Assembly (NCBI RefSeq): GCF_015234305.1
Contig: NZ_JADGMI010000002.1
Location: 806,001-870,000 of the forward strand
Reading direction: 5' to 3'
Length of the DNA stretch: 64,000 bases
DNA from: Superficieibacter sp. 1612_C1
GTDB taxonomy: Bacteria; Pseudomonadota; Gammaproteobacteria; Enterobacterales; Enterobacteriaceae
Below, piece by piece: positions 57,023 through 64,000 of this stretch (position 1 is the stretch's first letter; each line of letters starts with the position of its first letter). The notes beneath the pieces were generated by a model. The model was not told the DNA's origin. It was given only the letters and a program-made list of their open reading frames with translations, and did no database searches. Position numbers and translations under genes: made by a program.

Positions 57023-57223
57023 ATGAACACCAACCGTATTCTCCGCAAAAAAGAAGTTCTTCACCTGACCGGGATCTCCGCCGCCACGATGTACCGACTC
57101 ATTGCGAAAGGGACATTCCCAATCCCTAAGAAACTGACTGGCGACAGTGGGCGGGCTGTGGGATGGGGATCAAATGAAATTCAAAGCTGGATTGAGTCGC
57201 GCGGGATTAGCACTACGCAGTGA
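57023..57223 (+). CDS. AlpA-family excisionase/transcriptional regulator
   Basis: 66 residues from ATG 57023 with AGGAG eight bases upstream. A MerR-like winged helix of the AlpA type: ILRKKEVLHLTGISAATMYR, then LIAKGTFPIPKKLTG, and RAVGWGSNEIQSWIESRG at the end. AlpA proteins control excision and replication genes of P4-like prophages and integrative elements. It precedes the replication genes on the same strand and probably activates them. Confidence 0.92.
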   Translation: MNTNRILRKKEVLHLTGISAATMYRLIAKGTFPIPKKLTGDSGRAVGWGSNEIQSWIESRGISTTQ

Positions 57224-57333
57224 TCTGTAAGCCTTATCCAACCCCTGACACACCAACCATATAACCAGTAACAGTGATGATACCTGCATATGAAAGGGGG
57301 CACTGTTACTGCTATGAGCTATCGGAACAGAAT

Positions 57334-58446
57334 ATGACGCTAAAATTTAATCGTAAACGGGTAACATCCTTACGTGACAAAACCTCACTTGGAGTTAATG
57401 GTGCAGGCCAGTCTACGCATGGCAGTATAGACAAAATAGCATGGGTAACGGACATGCATGTCTGGGAAGAGAATCAGATACTCAGACAGCGTTTGTTTAG
57501 CCTCGCTTCAGGTGGGCGCTACCTGATCAAAGTTCGACCGGCTGGTAAGTATGAATGTGGCGGGCACTATCGTTGGGTGGTGGAAATCCGACTGAAAGCT
57601 AAATCGCGCAAGCACCCCATATTGCTGGCAATCCATTTTGCCCCAACCAGTCGTCAGCGTGGATTTCAGCGAATGGAACTTAGTCCCCAGCACTATTCTG
57701 CGAAACAGATAACGGATTTGTTCGTGTGGCTGGGGCGGAACGGACGCATCGGCAAGTATCTATATTGGGGATTACGTAATGCCTGGATAACAACTATTCA
57801 TTACGCGCTGGATGTGGTGGGAATGAAGCTTCACGACTATTTAATAAGGCTAGTTGGTGCAAGGAGCGGCGACTTTAATGATTTGCATGTAGAGCAGGAA
57901 GGGTTACGGCTGGGGTCTACGACTATCGTCGCGTCAATATACGAAAAGGCCGATGTTCCGGGTCTGGCAACTGAGAGAAGGTATGAACAAGCTGTCCTTC
58001 TGCTTGATGAACAACAGTTCCGGCGATTTCTGCGGCTGGAGTTGCGTTTATCACCCGGCAAGAAAAAGCTCATGCTGAACAACCTGCTAAATATGGAGAA
58101 TCTGGTATCTAAACTCGCATTTTATGACCGTAACGCGCTGGTAGATTCTGAGCTTGAACCTGATTTTTCTCGCCTGCTACGTGAGTATGTCCCTTACCCG
58201 GCTGCCAGAGCGGATTACCAGCCGTCAGCGACCCTGAATGGTAAGCAGGTCAGCTCATCGAAAAAAGCTGCGGATAAGCGCGTTGATAAACTCATGGAGC
58301 GCTACCGTGTAGAATTGTTCGATTCAGAGGCTGTATGGGCTATGTTCCCGCATGTGGTGGAAAAACTTGGGATTCTCGCGCAACCACAATACTGGCAATT
58401 TAGGCATCGCCAGAAGTGGCTTCAGTTGCGACTGAAAGACGGGTAA
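57334..58446 (+). CDS. Rep_trans/RstA-like replication initiation protein
   Basis: 370 residues from ATG 57334 (GGAA six bases upstream); ATG 57277 is an alternative that adds 19 residues. The central part has the order of the Rep_trans/inovirus RstA family of rolling-circle initiators: Asp160 in HYALDVVG (R/H-x-D-like metal site), LRLGSTTIVASIYEKADVPG with Tyr203 as likely nucleophile in IYEK, and RFLRLELRLSPGKKK. I infer that it nicks DNA to start replication of a small element. Distance resemblance to inovirus Gp2-like proteins cannot be excluded. The AlpA gene is 110 bases upstream. Confidence 0.6.
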   Translation: MTLKFNRKRVTSLRDKTSLGVNGAGQSTHGSIDKIAWVTDMHVWEENQILRQRLFSLASGGRYLIKVRPAGKYECGGHYRWVVEIRLKAKSRKHPILLAIHFAPTSRQRGFQRMELSPQHYSAKQITDLFVWLGRNGRIGKYLYWGLRNAWITTIHYALDVVGMKLHDYLIRLVGARSGDFNDLHVEQEGLRLGSTTIVASIYEKADVPGLATERRYEQAVLLLDEQQFRRFLRLELRLSPGKKKLMLNNLLNMENLVSKLAFYDRNALVDSELEPDFSRLLREYVPYPAARADYQPSATLNGKQVSSSKKAADKRVDKLMERYRVELFDSEAVWAMFPHVVEKLGILAQPQYWQFRHRQKWLQLRLKDG

Positions 58447-59050
58447 TTGTGGTTGGGCAGGGATGCCGTTTGCTTCAAAGCATGAAGATGACGGACATGT
58501 TAAATCAGAAACCTGAAAGATGACGGTTTTAAACCGCCCATCATTGTAGGATTTTGGTGTGACAGACCAGCTAACTACCGCTGCTGTTTAGTGTCAGATT
58601 CGCATCTCGTACATTGGTAGGGGAAAACCGCCGATGGTTTTTATTCCAAACATCGGCTTTAGTACCCTGATATTAACCGCAGGGATTGATGATTATCCCC
58701 ATAACACAGAATCTATGTTTGTATTTTCGATTCTGTATTTTTGTCAATTACATCGGTTAATGCATTCCTCAAGGTAGTTATCAGGTATAACTCTATATTA
58801 CTCACTATATAGTATGTATATGTCACTGCCATATTAATAGTGATAACGAGCACCAGAGATATATAGCGGGGAGGAGCGTGGTAATATGTGAGTGTGAGTG
58901 GTATGAGAAAAAATGGCCTTCATAATTGATTCTGTAATGACCTTTTTTAGTTAGAATTCTTTAGTAAGCCTGTAATTATATCCTGTCACTGTTCTTCGTA
59001 ATTAATGTTGTAAATTCCAGCGTTGTAAAAACAACTGTGTTTTTTTTGTT
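58447..59050. other. Noncoding gap between replication genes, possible origin
   Basis: 600 bases with no credible gene. GACGGTTTTAAACCGCC (near 58522) is a palindrome; GCCGATG (58630-58636) pairs with CATCGGC (58651-58657), and an alternative stem AAACC/GGTTT overlaps it. A strongly AT-rich stretch with TATATAGTATGTATATG follows near 58810. Stem-loops plus an AT-rich run beside an initiator gene are typical of replication origins or regulators of the downstream gene; this is a suggestion only. Confidence 0.35.
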
Positions 59051-60484
59051 ATGCAACTTTCAATTACGAGGTATTCTGTGAAATATTCTGTGGGTTATAT
59101 CATTAAACGTGGCATTCTGGTTACACTCGATACTTATAATAAGTTCATTGAGGATGTACATAACATACCTTTCATTGGGAAAGATGCTCGCCAGTCTCCG
59201 TCATACTATCTGGATATTCAACGGTTTTTGCAGCATCTGATTTGTAATAACTTCCTTTATGCTAAAGACACCCCGGAGGATAATCCATGGACGCAATACT
59301 CGCCAATATATAATGAGCTGAGTAAAAAGGAATTACCGTTTGTCTTTAAACAGAATAAATACCTGTGTTGTGAGCGAGCGTTAGAGTTGCTGAAAGATGC
59401 AGGAATTATAAATATTAAAAAATACTTTTATGGGAATGGGAAAAGCCGTACTTTTGCTTTGTCCAAGGCATACCTCAAACGCTGGTTTGAAGTCTCGCCT
59501 GATGACTACAGGCAGCGCGATGATCGTTACATTTATCTGTCTGTGGATAAGCGTGTTCGTGACGTAAAGATCATGACGGAGGAACAACTGATCCACAAAG
59601 CGTTATCGCACTTTAATAAGCCCCGCCATGCTACGCGTCACGTATCCCGTGAAACCCAGCAATATATGTGTCAAGTGTATCTCAACATGGGGGCGTTGCG
59701 TATCAACCTTGATAAGCTACAGGCCTACGTTCCTGAAGACGAAAGGGAGGCTGCTCTGAAGTCTCACTTCCTCCAGCATCTGGCTGAGCGTGGTTGCAGG
59801 ATGGTTTCAAGCGTTCCTTTGGTGGTTGAATACTTCCCTGAATACAAACTGGCAGAGCGGGGAACGCGTTCATTTGAGAAGAATGGTGGCTTTCAGGCGC
59901 TAAAGGCCGCTATCAAATGGTCGGTAGTTGAAGGCCATAACTACGATATCAAAAGCAGCCAACTGACTATTCTGAAACATGAACTGGAGCGATACGGCAT
60001 CAAATGTAAGCGGCTGGCAAAGATCACCAAGAAGAAGGTTATGCGTCGGTTCAACGTTGATCAAAAGGCTGCTAAGTTGCTTATCTATACTCTGATTTAT
60101 TCACTCGGAGAGTTTCGTAAGCATAAGGACAGCGCTGCGTTTCGTAAGCTTTGTGATTTGTATGGTTACAATGAGGCGGTGTGTGTGGCTGATGAGTGGA
60201 TTGAGTTTGTTCGGCCCGTGAGAAGGGCACTTAACGCGTTGGTGGCGCGTTATCTTGGTGAGCATGTTAATTGCCCTGGTCGTGGTTGGGCCATACGCAA
60301 TGCTGTCCGTCAGTCTTTGATGGTTAAACCGGGCAAGATCACCGCGAGTGTTCGTCGTTGTGTGTTGTCGCATATGATCCAAGGTATTGAGAGTAGGGCA
60401 GTTTATGAGACCATTCTGGTTAATCCCGGAGTGTGTTGTTCTATTGAGCATGATGGGATGGTGAGTAATTGTGAGATAACCTAG
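59051..60484 (+). CDS. Divergent family-A (PolA-like) polymerase
   Basis: 477 residues, no exonuclease domain. By-eye alignment finds the palm/fingers motifs in order with near-normal spacing: motif A DIKSSQLTIL (Asp299; compare DYSQIELR in Pol I), motif B QKAAKLLIYTLIYSLGEF (Lys342 and Tyr350; Tyr346 sits where E. coli Pol I has Phe762), the Q-helix SHMIQGIESRAVYETIL (445) and motif C SIEHDGMV (His467-Asp468, Gly for Glu). A-to-B is about 45 residues and B-to-C about 120, as in Pol I. The N-terminal 270 residues are of unknown function, with KRxxK-rich parts. The start is uncertain (GTG 59078 has a better ribosome binding site). Ends eight residues after motif C. Confidence 0.6.
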   Translation: MQLSITRYSVKYSVGYIIKRGILVTLDTYNKFIEDVHNIPFIGKDARQSPSYYLDIQRFLQHLICNNFLYAKDTPEDNPWTQYSPIYNELSKKELPFVFKQNKYLCCERALELLKDAGIINIKKYFYGNGKSRTFALSKAYLKRWFEVSPDDYRQRDDRYIYLSVDKRVRDVKIMTEEQLIHKALSHFNKPRHATRHVSRETQQYMCQVYLNMGALRINLDKLQAYVPEDEREAALKSHFLQHLAERGCRMVSSVPLVVEYFPEYKLAERGTRSFEKNGGFQALKAAIKWSVVEGHNYDIKSSQLTILKHELERYGIKCKRLAKITKKKVMRRFNVDQKAAKLLIYTLIYSLGEFRKHKDSAAFRKLCDLYGYNEAVCVADEWIEFVRPVRRALNALVARYLGEHVNCPGRGWAIRNAVRQSLMVKPGKITASVRRCVLSHMIQGIESRAVYETILVNPGVCCSIEHDGMVSNCEIT

Positions 60485-60539
60485 GATCACCCTTATTTGG
60501 TACTACAAAAGAAACACTAAACTATATGTACGGCTTGAT

Positions 60540-60899
60540 CTAGAATGTGATTAAGGCCACCCCGCTAATATCATTTGGAATTTCTATATCTCCCGTAACC
60601 AGTGCACAAGCGTTATGACATCCTAGTTTTAAGTAACCATTCTCAAATACAACATTTTGTCTTGCTCGTGATTTCCGTGTATGCTCACCAGCAAGGCTAC
60701 CAGTGTCACAGGGAGTGTACAAAACAATGGCAAACCCTACATTTGTATGGGCTTCGATTTTTTCAATAACTGTTTTTCTATAATTTACCTGTTCGTGAAG
60801 AATAACCGCAGAAAAAATATTTTTTCGATAAATTGTGCAGTTTCCTTTTTTGCAAGATCATCCCGGTCGTGAATAATAATTATAGTGAATTAATCCACA
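60540..60899 (-). pseudogene. TIR-like (PF10137-type) nucleotide-binding domain remnant
   Basis: Two shifted minus-strand frames join into a TIR-like domain of the PF10137 sort. The first reads IIHDRDDLAKKETAQFIEKI; the second continues SAVILHEQVNYRKTVIEKIE, then NVGFAIVLYTPCDTGSLAGE, RARQNVVFENGYL and ACALVTGDIEIPNDISGVAL. Such domains serve as NADases or nucleotide sensors in CBASS/TIR defence. A frameshift near 60812 and a stop just upstream (60900) leave only the domain; no start codon. It sits between the polymerase and the ART operon. Confidence 0.72.
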
Positions 60900-61089
60900 A
60901 AACTAAATCGAAGATCTGTTTATGGTATGCTTTTTGGAAACTACATCACTGCCACTGGAAATTAACTGTAATTGCCAAGGGTCTTAATATTGTGAAAGGT
61001 TTGGATTGGAATTGCGATTTTTTCTTCTTTAAGAGAACTATCGCATAAATTATTTTTAATAAGCATTAACCTGTATTTTATACAAAAAT

Positions 61090-61112
61090 GGCTCGAGACT
61101 TAAGTCTGAGCC
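61090..61112 (-). terminator. Terminator of the helicase/DarT/DraG operon
   Basis: GGCTCGAGACTTAAGTCTGAGCC is a near-perfect palindrome with ATTTTTGT next on the minus strand, ten bases after the DraG-type gene stop. It looks like a rho-independent terminator for the operon that enters from the right edge. The 190 bases to its left (60900-61089) carry no gene. Confidence 0.75.
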
Positions 61113-61122
61113 ATTTAGTATA

Positions 61123-62808
61123 TTACTGTTTTTTCTTTCTTGAAATAAATGCCTTGCCTATGATCGCAGCGAAAGCAATGCACGAATCAAGGCCATTTTT
61201 ATCAGCAAATTGAATAAGGTAATGACCTATTTCCCGTTCACTAAAGCCATTTTTGATTAATTTTGTTGTTATGTCATCGAGATCTAAGTTTTTAGAGTCT
61301 GCATAGGCATAATCGAAGCTATTTTGTTCAAAATTATATTGATTAGAAACTGGCTGTGAATTATTTCTTAAATCATTTTGTCGTGAAGGTTCTTTAGGTG
61401 CAAGTGGTTGTTCGGACACAATATCATTTTTGAGAGGTAAGTCATTCTCACTAAGTTGAGTTGGGTCAGCAAGTTTAATATCACCAATTTTACTCTTCAA
61501 TAATACAGTTTGACCATATTCGAGTTGCATCCATTTCCACTCGTGACTTTTAGCTTTCCAGCCTTCTGGTTTTAATGGTGTGACTTTTCCTAACCCGATA
61601 ATATGAAACATACCATCTTTGTCTTTAACTAATGTATCACTTTGCGTTTGTGGTGTCTGCCATTTGTTTATGTTTGGGTAATTAAAGTTTTTGGTGACAA
61701 TACCTTCTGCAATGTCATTTAATCTGCTTGCTTCACTAATTATATATTTGCTATCTTGGATATTCCACTCTGGAATTCCATTGTAACATCCCAAAATAGC
61801 CCCAGCCATACTTGCAATTGAGTCTGTATCGGTGCCTAATAAATTGACACACGAGATAATTGCTTCGTATGGAGTTGTGTTTTTGTAAAAATGACAAAGC
61901 AAAGCACTCGCAATTGCAGTGTTTGTTGCTGCTCCTCTCCTTGAGTCTTTGTTACATTCAAGGGCATTAATTGCTGATTTGTACTTATCCGACAGATCAC
62001 TATTTTCTTTAGCTGCATTTAGAGATTTTGAAAGATATGTTTTGGATTCTACTCGAATTCTATCTATTTCTTCATGCAATTTGTTACCTGACATAATCTC
62101 CCAATTAGGAAGCCAGAAGTTATTCAACTCATAGATTTCCTGAATAATATCTGGGACAGAAGTGAAGTTATCAATAAAACCATTGATTTCTGTAGGGCCT
62201 GCTGGTCTACCATTTATTAACGCATACTGTAGAGTATCAGCATGCAAGAGAGCTCCGCAGACTGCTATTAAGTGCCCATGAGTTACTAATGAATCTTTAA
62301 TTACAGATGCAACATATTTTCTATCAGATAAATTCTTACAACTCCATACGTGGGGTTGTATTCTCATGGCGGTTCCATTTCCACCTGAGTTTGTGTACTC
62401 AATGCCATTGCTTTTGTAGAAGTTAGAGAACCAATTAGTATCTTTCCGCATAAGATTGGTAGCTGCTAACTTAGTTGCTCTGCCTGCACCTAATGCATAA
62501 GATAACCAAACTGGAAGCTCTATTTTAGCAAATGACTCAGTGTCAAACTCTCCATTGCTTCTAATAGATCTTGATACAGCTAATCTTAATTGTGTATCAT
62601 CTGAATATGTTCCTGCCGGGAGACTCACAGTTACTCCTGAGTATCCACCAATTTTTCGATTCCAGCTAACAGGTTTCAGAAGGTAGGTATCGTTAATCCT
62701 ACGCTTTAAGCCACTTTCATCTGTAAGTTCAGAAATCCAGCCAATAGCATCACCAGCAGCGGCCCACAGTGCGGAATTTATGACCTTTTGTTTTCTGAGT
62801 GAGTTCAT
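61123..62808 (-). CDS. ADP-ribosylglycohydrolase (DraG-type) with C-terminal extension
   Basis: 561 residues. The N-terminal 350 are a DraG/ARH-like hydrolase: GDAIG (19-23), TYSDDTQLRLAVSRS (SDDT at 69-72) and GTDTDSIASMAGAILGCYNG with the second Mg-binding Asp pair. These are the metal ligands needed to remove ADP-ribose. The 200-residue extension has a small globular part (FHIIGLGKVTPLKPEGW), a polar linker and a helical C-terminal domain (DLDDITTKLIKNGFSEREIG). It starts nine bases after the DarT-like gene, so I infer it reverses that enzyme's ADP-ribosylation, as the antitoxin. Confidence 0.85.
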   Translation of the reverse strand: MNSLRKQKVINSALWAAAGDAIGWISELTDESGLKRRINDTYLLKPVSWNRKIGGYSGVTVSLPAGTYSDDTQLRLAVSRSIRSNGEFDTESFAKIELPVWLSYALGAGRATKLAATNLMRKDTNWFSNFYKSNGIEYTNSGGNGTAMRIQPHVWSCKNLSDRKYVASVIKDSLVTHGHLIAVCGALLHADTLQYALINGRPAGPTEINGFIDNFTSVPDIIQEIYELNNFWLPNWEIMSGNKLHEEIDRIRVESKTYLSKSLNAAKENSDLSDKYKSAINALECNKDSRRGAATNTAIASALLCHFYKNTTPYEAIISCVNLLGTDTDSIASMAGAILGCYNGIPEWNIQDSKYIISEASRLNDIAEGIVTKNFNYPNINKWQTPQTQSDTLVKDKDGMFHIIGLGKVTPLKPEGWKAKSHEWKWMQLEYGQTVLLKSKIGDIKLADPTQLSENDLPLKNDIVSEQPLAPKEPSRQNDLRNNSQPVSNQYNFEQNSFDYAYADSKNLDLDDITTKLIKNGFSEREIGHYLIQFADKNGLDSCIAFAAIIGKAFISRKKKQ

Positions 62809-62817
62809 TTTTCCCTC

Positions 62818-63483
62818 TTAGAATGTGTTAGGCACACCTAAAAATTTTTCTGGACAAATAATAACATTTACAGAATGAAAACCAAAGCTCCTCAATGTTC
62901 CGTGTATAGATGCTGCTTGCTCTTGGTCCTGTACATAAACGCTTCTAAGAAATTTCATATCAAGTGGGTTTGGGTACAGAACTTCAGCTTGCTCGCAGGT
63001 AGTCAATCTTTGAGGTCGACCATTTCTTCTTACCGTATTTCCTCTCCACCTTGTAATCGTATCTGCAAACATAGCTTGAAGCCCTGCAGGACCATGAGTT
63101 CTTATTACAGATGTATATATATTATTCGTAGTTGTAAAATAAACCTTTGGGTGAGTCAGTATAATAGGGTCAAAAGCCATAATACACCACCATCGATCTT
63201 CGCCTCTGAACCAACGCTTAGCTGCATTGAAATAACTTGTGTTTATTTCACTTATGGATAGGTTTATATAATCTAACCAATCTTCATCTTTATTAAAGGT
63301 ATCTTGGGCCTCTTTTCTCTCACTTGATACAGGTGACGCAATATAGCTTAAATATTGATCTACATTTAATGCTTTACGAGATAAAACTACGCCAGTACCT
63401 GCACAGCCGGTTAATCCTCTTTCAGTAGTAAAATGCAGAATCTCAGTTATACCATTATCTGTAATGTATTGTTCAATAGTCAT
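62818..63483 (-). CDS. DarT-like (DUF4433) ADP-ribosyltransferase
   Basis: 221 residues resembling the DarT family, whose members ADP-ribosylate single-stranded DNA. Features: LHFTTERGLTGCAGTGVVLS (His17 and following Thr, NAD-binding), WLDYINLSISEINTSYFNAA, CIMAFDPIILTHPKVYFTTT and QAEVLYPNPLDMKFLRSVYV, where Glu167 matches the catalytic Glu. The internal part differs from typical DarT1/DarT2. ATG immediately follows the helicase stop codon (TAA ATG). Instead of the DarG macrodomain antitoxin, a DraG-type hydrolase gene follows. Family call moderately sure. Confidence 0.68.
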   Translation of the reverse strand: MTIEQYITDNGITEILHFTTERGLTGCAGTGVVLSRKALNVDQYLSYIASPVSSERKEAQDTFNKDEDWLDYINLSISEINTSYFNAAKRWFRGEDRWWCIMAFDPIILTHPKVYFTTTNNIYTSVIRTHGPAGLQAMFADTITRWRGNTVRRNGRPQRLTTCEQAEVLYPNPLDMKFLRSVYVQDQEQAASIHGTLRSFGFHSVNVIICPEKFLGVPNTF

Positions 63484-64000
63484 TTATAAATCTATCTCGT
63501 CGAAAGTTCCAGGGGTAAAATACTCTACCAAATCTGATTTTTCTGATTCTTTATATCCGATAACAACTGAATCTTTGGCTCGACTGATAGCCATTGCAAG
63601 TAATCTTCTCAATTGCTGTAATTTATCATCATTTTCATCTTGTTGATGCTGCATATTTGCAGTACTAAGACCTAAAATTATCACGTGATCAAACTCGAGC
63701 CCCTTCGCGGAGTTCATTGTTGATAGTGCGATATTTTCAGGCCCTCTTGACCAAACCTTATTTCTCGTAATTGTAACGTAAGGAAGGTTATGATGAGTTA
63801 GTTGTTTTTCAATTTCATCAAACCATTTTCCGCCTTTAGGTTTAAGAAATGCTACTGATTCATTTTGCAAGTTAACATTGTTTTTAATATAATCAATCGC
63901 ATACTTAACTTGCTGAGAATATCGCCCTTTGCAAACAACTGGTTTAGGGCCATGTCTTGTAGCTTTTGTAAAGTCGCTGATGCTCCCATCATCATCAATT
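63484..64000 (-). CDS. UvrD/Rep-like helicase C-terminal part (cut by window edge)
   Basis: The frame is open from the stop at 63484 to the window end (172 residues visible; the N-terminus lies beyond 64000). It contains superfamily 1 helicase motifs V and VI: STMNSAKGLEFDHVIILGLS, and LRRLLAMAISRAKDSVVIGY with the Arg finger. Visible upstream residues include GPKPVVCKGRYSQQVKYAID, typical of the motif IV region. Not complete, so helicase, nuclease fusion or other accessory domains cannot be seen. First visible gene of a helicase-DarT-DraG operon. Confidence 0.82.
   Translation of the reverse strand, partial: IDDDGSISDFTKATRHGPKPVVCKGRYSQQVKYAIDYIKNNVNLQNESVAFLKPKGGKWFDEIEKQLTHHNLPYVTITRNKVWSRGPENIALSTMNSAKGLEFDHVIILGLSTANMQHQQDENDDKLQQLRRLLAMAISRAKDSVVIGYKESEKSDLVEYFTPGTFDEIDL

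Noticed and set aside
60681-61048. Two short plus-strand frames after the polymerase gene
   Set aside because: They run antisense to the TIR-like remnant or through AT-rich DNA with no ribosome binding site.
1-64000. tRNA or rRNA genes
   Set aside because: No cloverleaf-forming or rRNA sequence was recognised; the island does not visibly abut a tRNA within the window.

Overview
The first 45.7 kb look like Enterobacteriaceae chromosome. It has high G+C, compact operons, a BIME-type REP cluster of the E. coli/Salmonella/Citrobacter sort, a paoABCD-type aldehyde oxidoreductase operon, a MipA protein and an OmpC/F-like porin. I would guess a Citrobacter-like species, but the sequence does not settle the genus. 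From about 45.75 kb to the right edge the DNA is AT-richer and holds gene remnants, a recombinase, replication genes and conflict-system genes, so it reads as an integrated mosaic island.

Chromosomal part. (1) 70-9220: a cupin gene, then a divergent FCD-type GntR regulator and an operon of two MmgE/PrpD proteins, a TauE/SafE exporter and an Aap-type amino-acid ABC transporter; the intergenic region holds a perfect GntR-like operator palindrome. (2) 9.25-9.63 kb: three tandem REP/BIME units. (3) 9667-17300 (minus): paoA-paoB-paoC-paoD, a MobA-like nucleotidyltransferase and a phosphoketolase, apparently one six-gene operon; the PaoA homologue has no Tat signal. (4) 17.4-22.8 kb: a CPA1 antiporter, a second-type GAPDH, a GlxA-like AraC regulator, and a fatty-acid desaturase overlapping a PhnD-like gene. 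(5) 23.0-37.8 kb: a catabolic cluster with dipeptide-type ABC transporter genes, a third MmgE/PrpD, a maleate-isomerase/Asp-racemase-like enzyme, hydantoinase A and B, a porin and a BisC-like molybdoenzyme. (6) 37.9-40.7 kb: a MipA outer-membrane protein with an OmpR-type two-component system. (7) 40.9-45.7 kb: a LysR regulator divergent from a sugar-acid module of enolase-superfamily dehydratase, DapA-family lyase and GudP-like symporter.

Island part. It starts with a headless HxlR regulator and a stem-loop. Then comes an ABC-three-component (ABC-3C) conflict system whose nuclease subunit is broken by several lesions, followed by an IS256 transposase remnant, a structured noncoding stretch and a SMEK-domain protein. 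Next are a lipoprotein, a secreted protein, an unknown protein, an XRE regulator, a DUF2787-like protein, a papain/C39-like protein, a RadC JAB protein and a tyrosine recombinase. A replication module follows: AlpA, a Rep_trans/RstA-like initiator, a noncoding gap that could hold an origin, and a protein in which I can align the palm motifs of family-A DNA polymerases. After a frameshifted TIR-like (PF10137-type) remnant, the window closes with a tight minus-strand operon: UvrD-like helicase (cut by the window edge), DarT-like ADP-ribosyltransferase and DraG-type ADP-ribosylglycohydrolase.

The two most novel-looking items are the helicase/ADP-ribosyltransferase/ADP-ribosylglycohydrolase operon (61.1-64.0 kb) and the small element pairing an RstA-like initiator with a divergent PolA-like polymerase (57.0-60.5 kb). 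Functions are from reading the translated sequence by eye; no database search was run.
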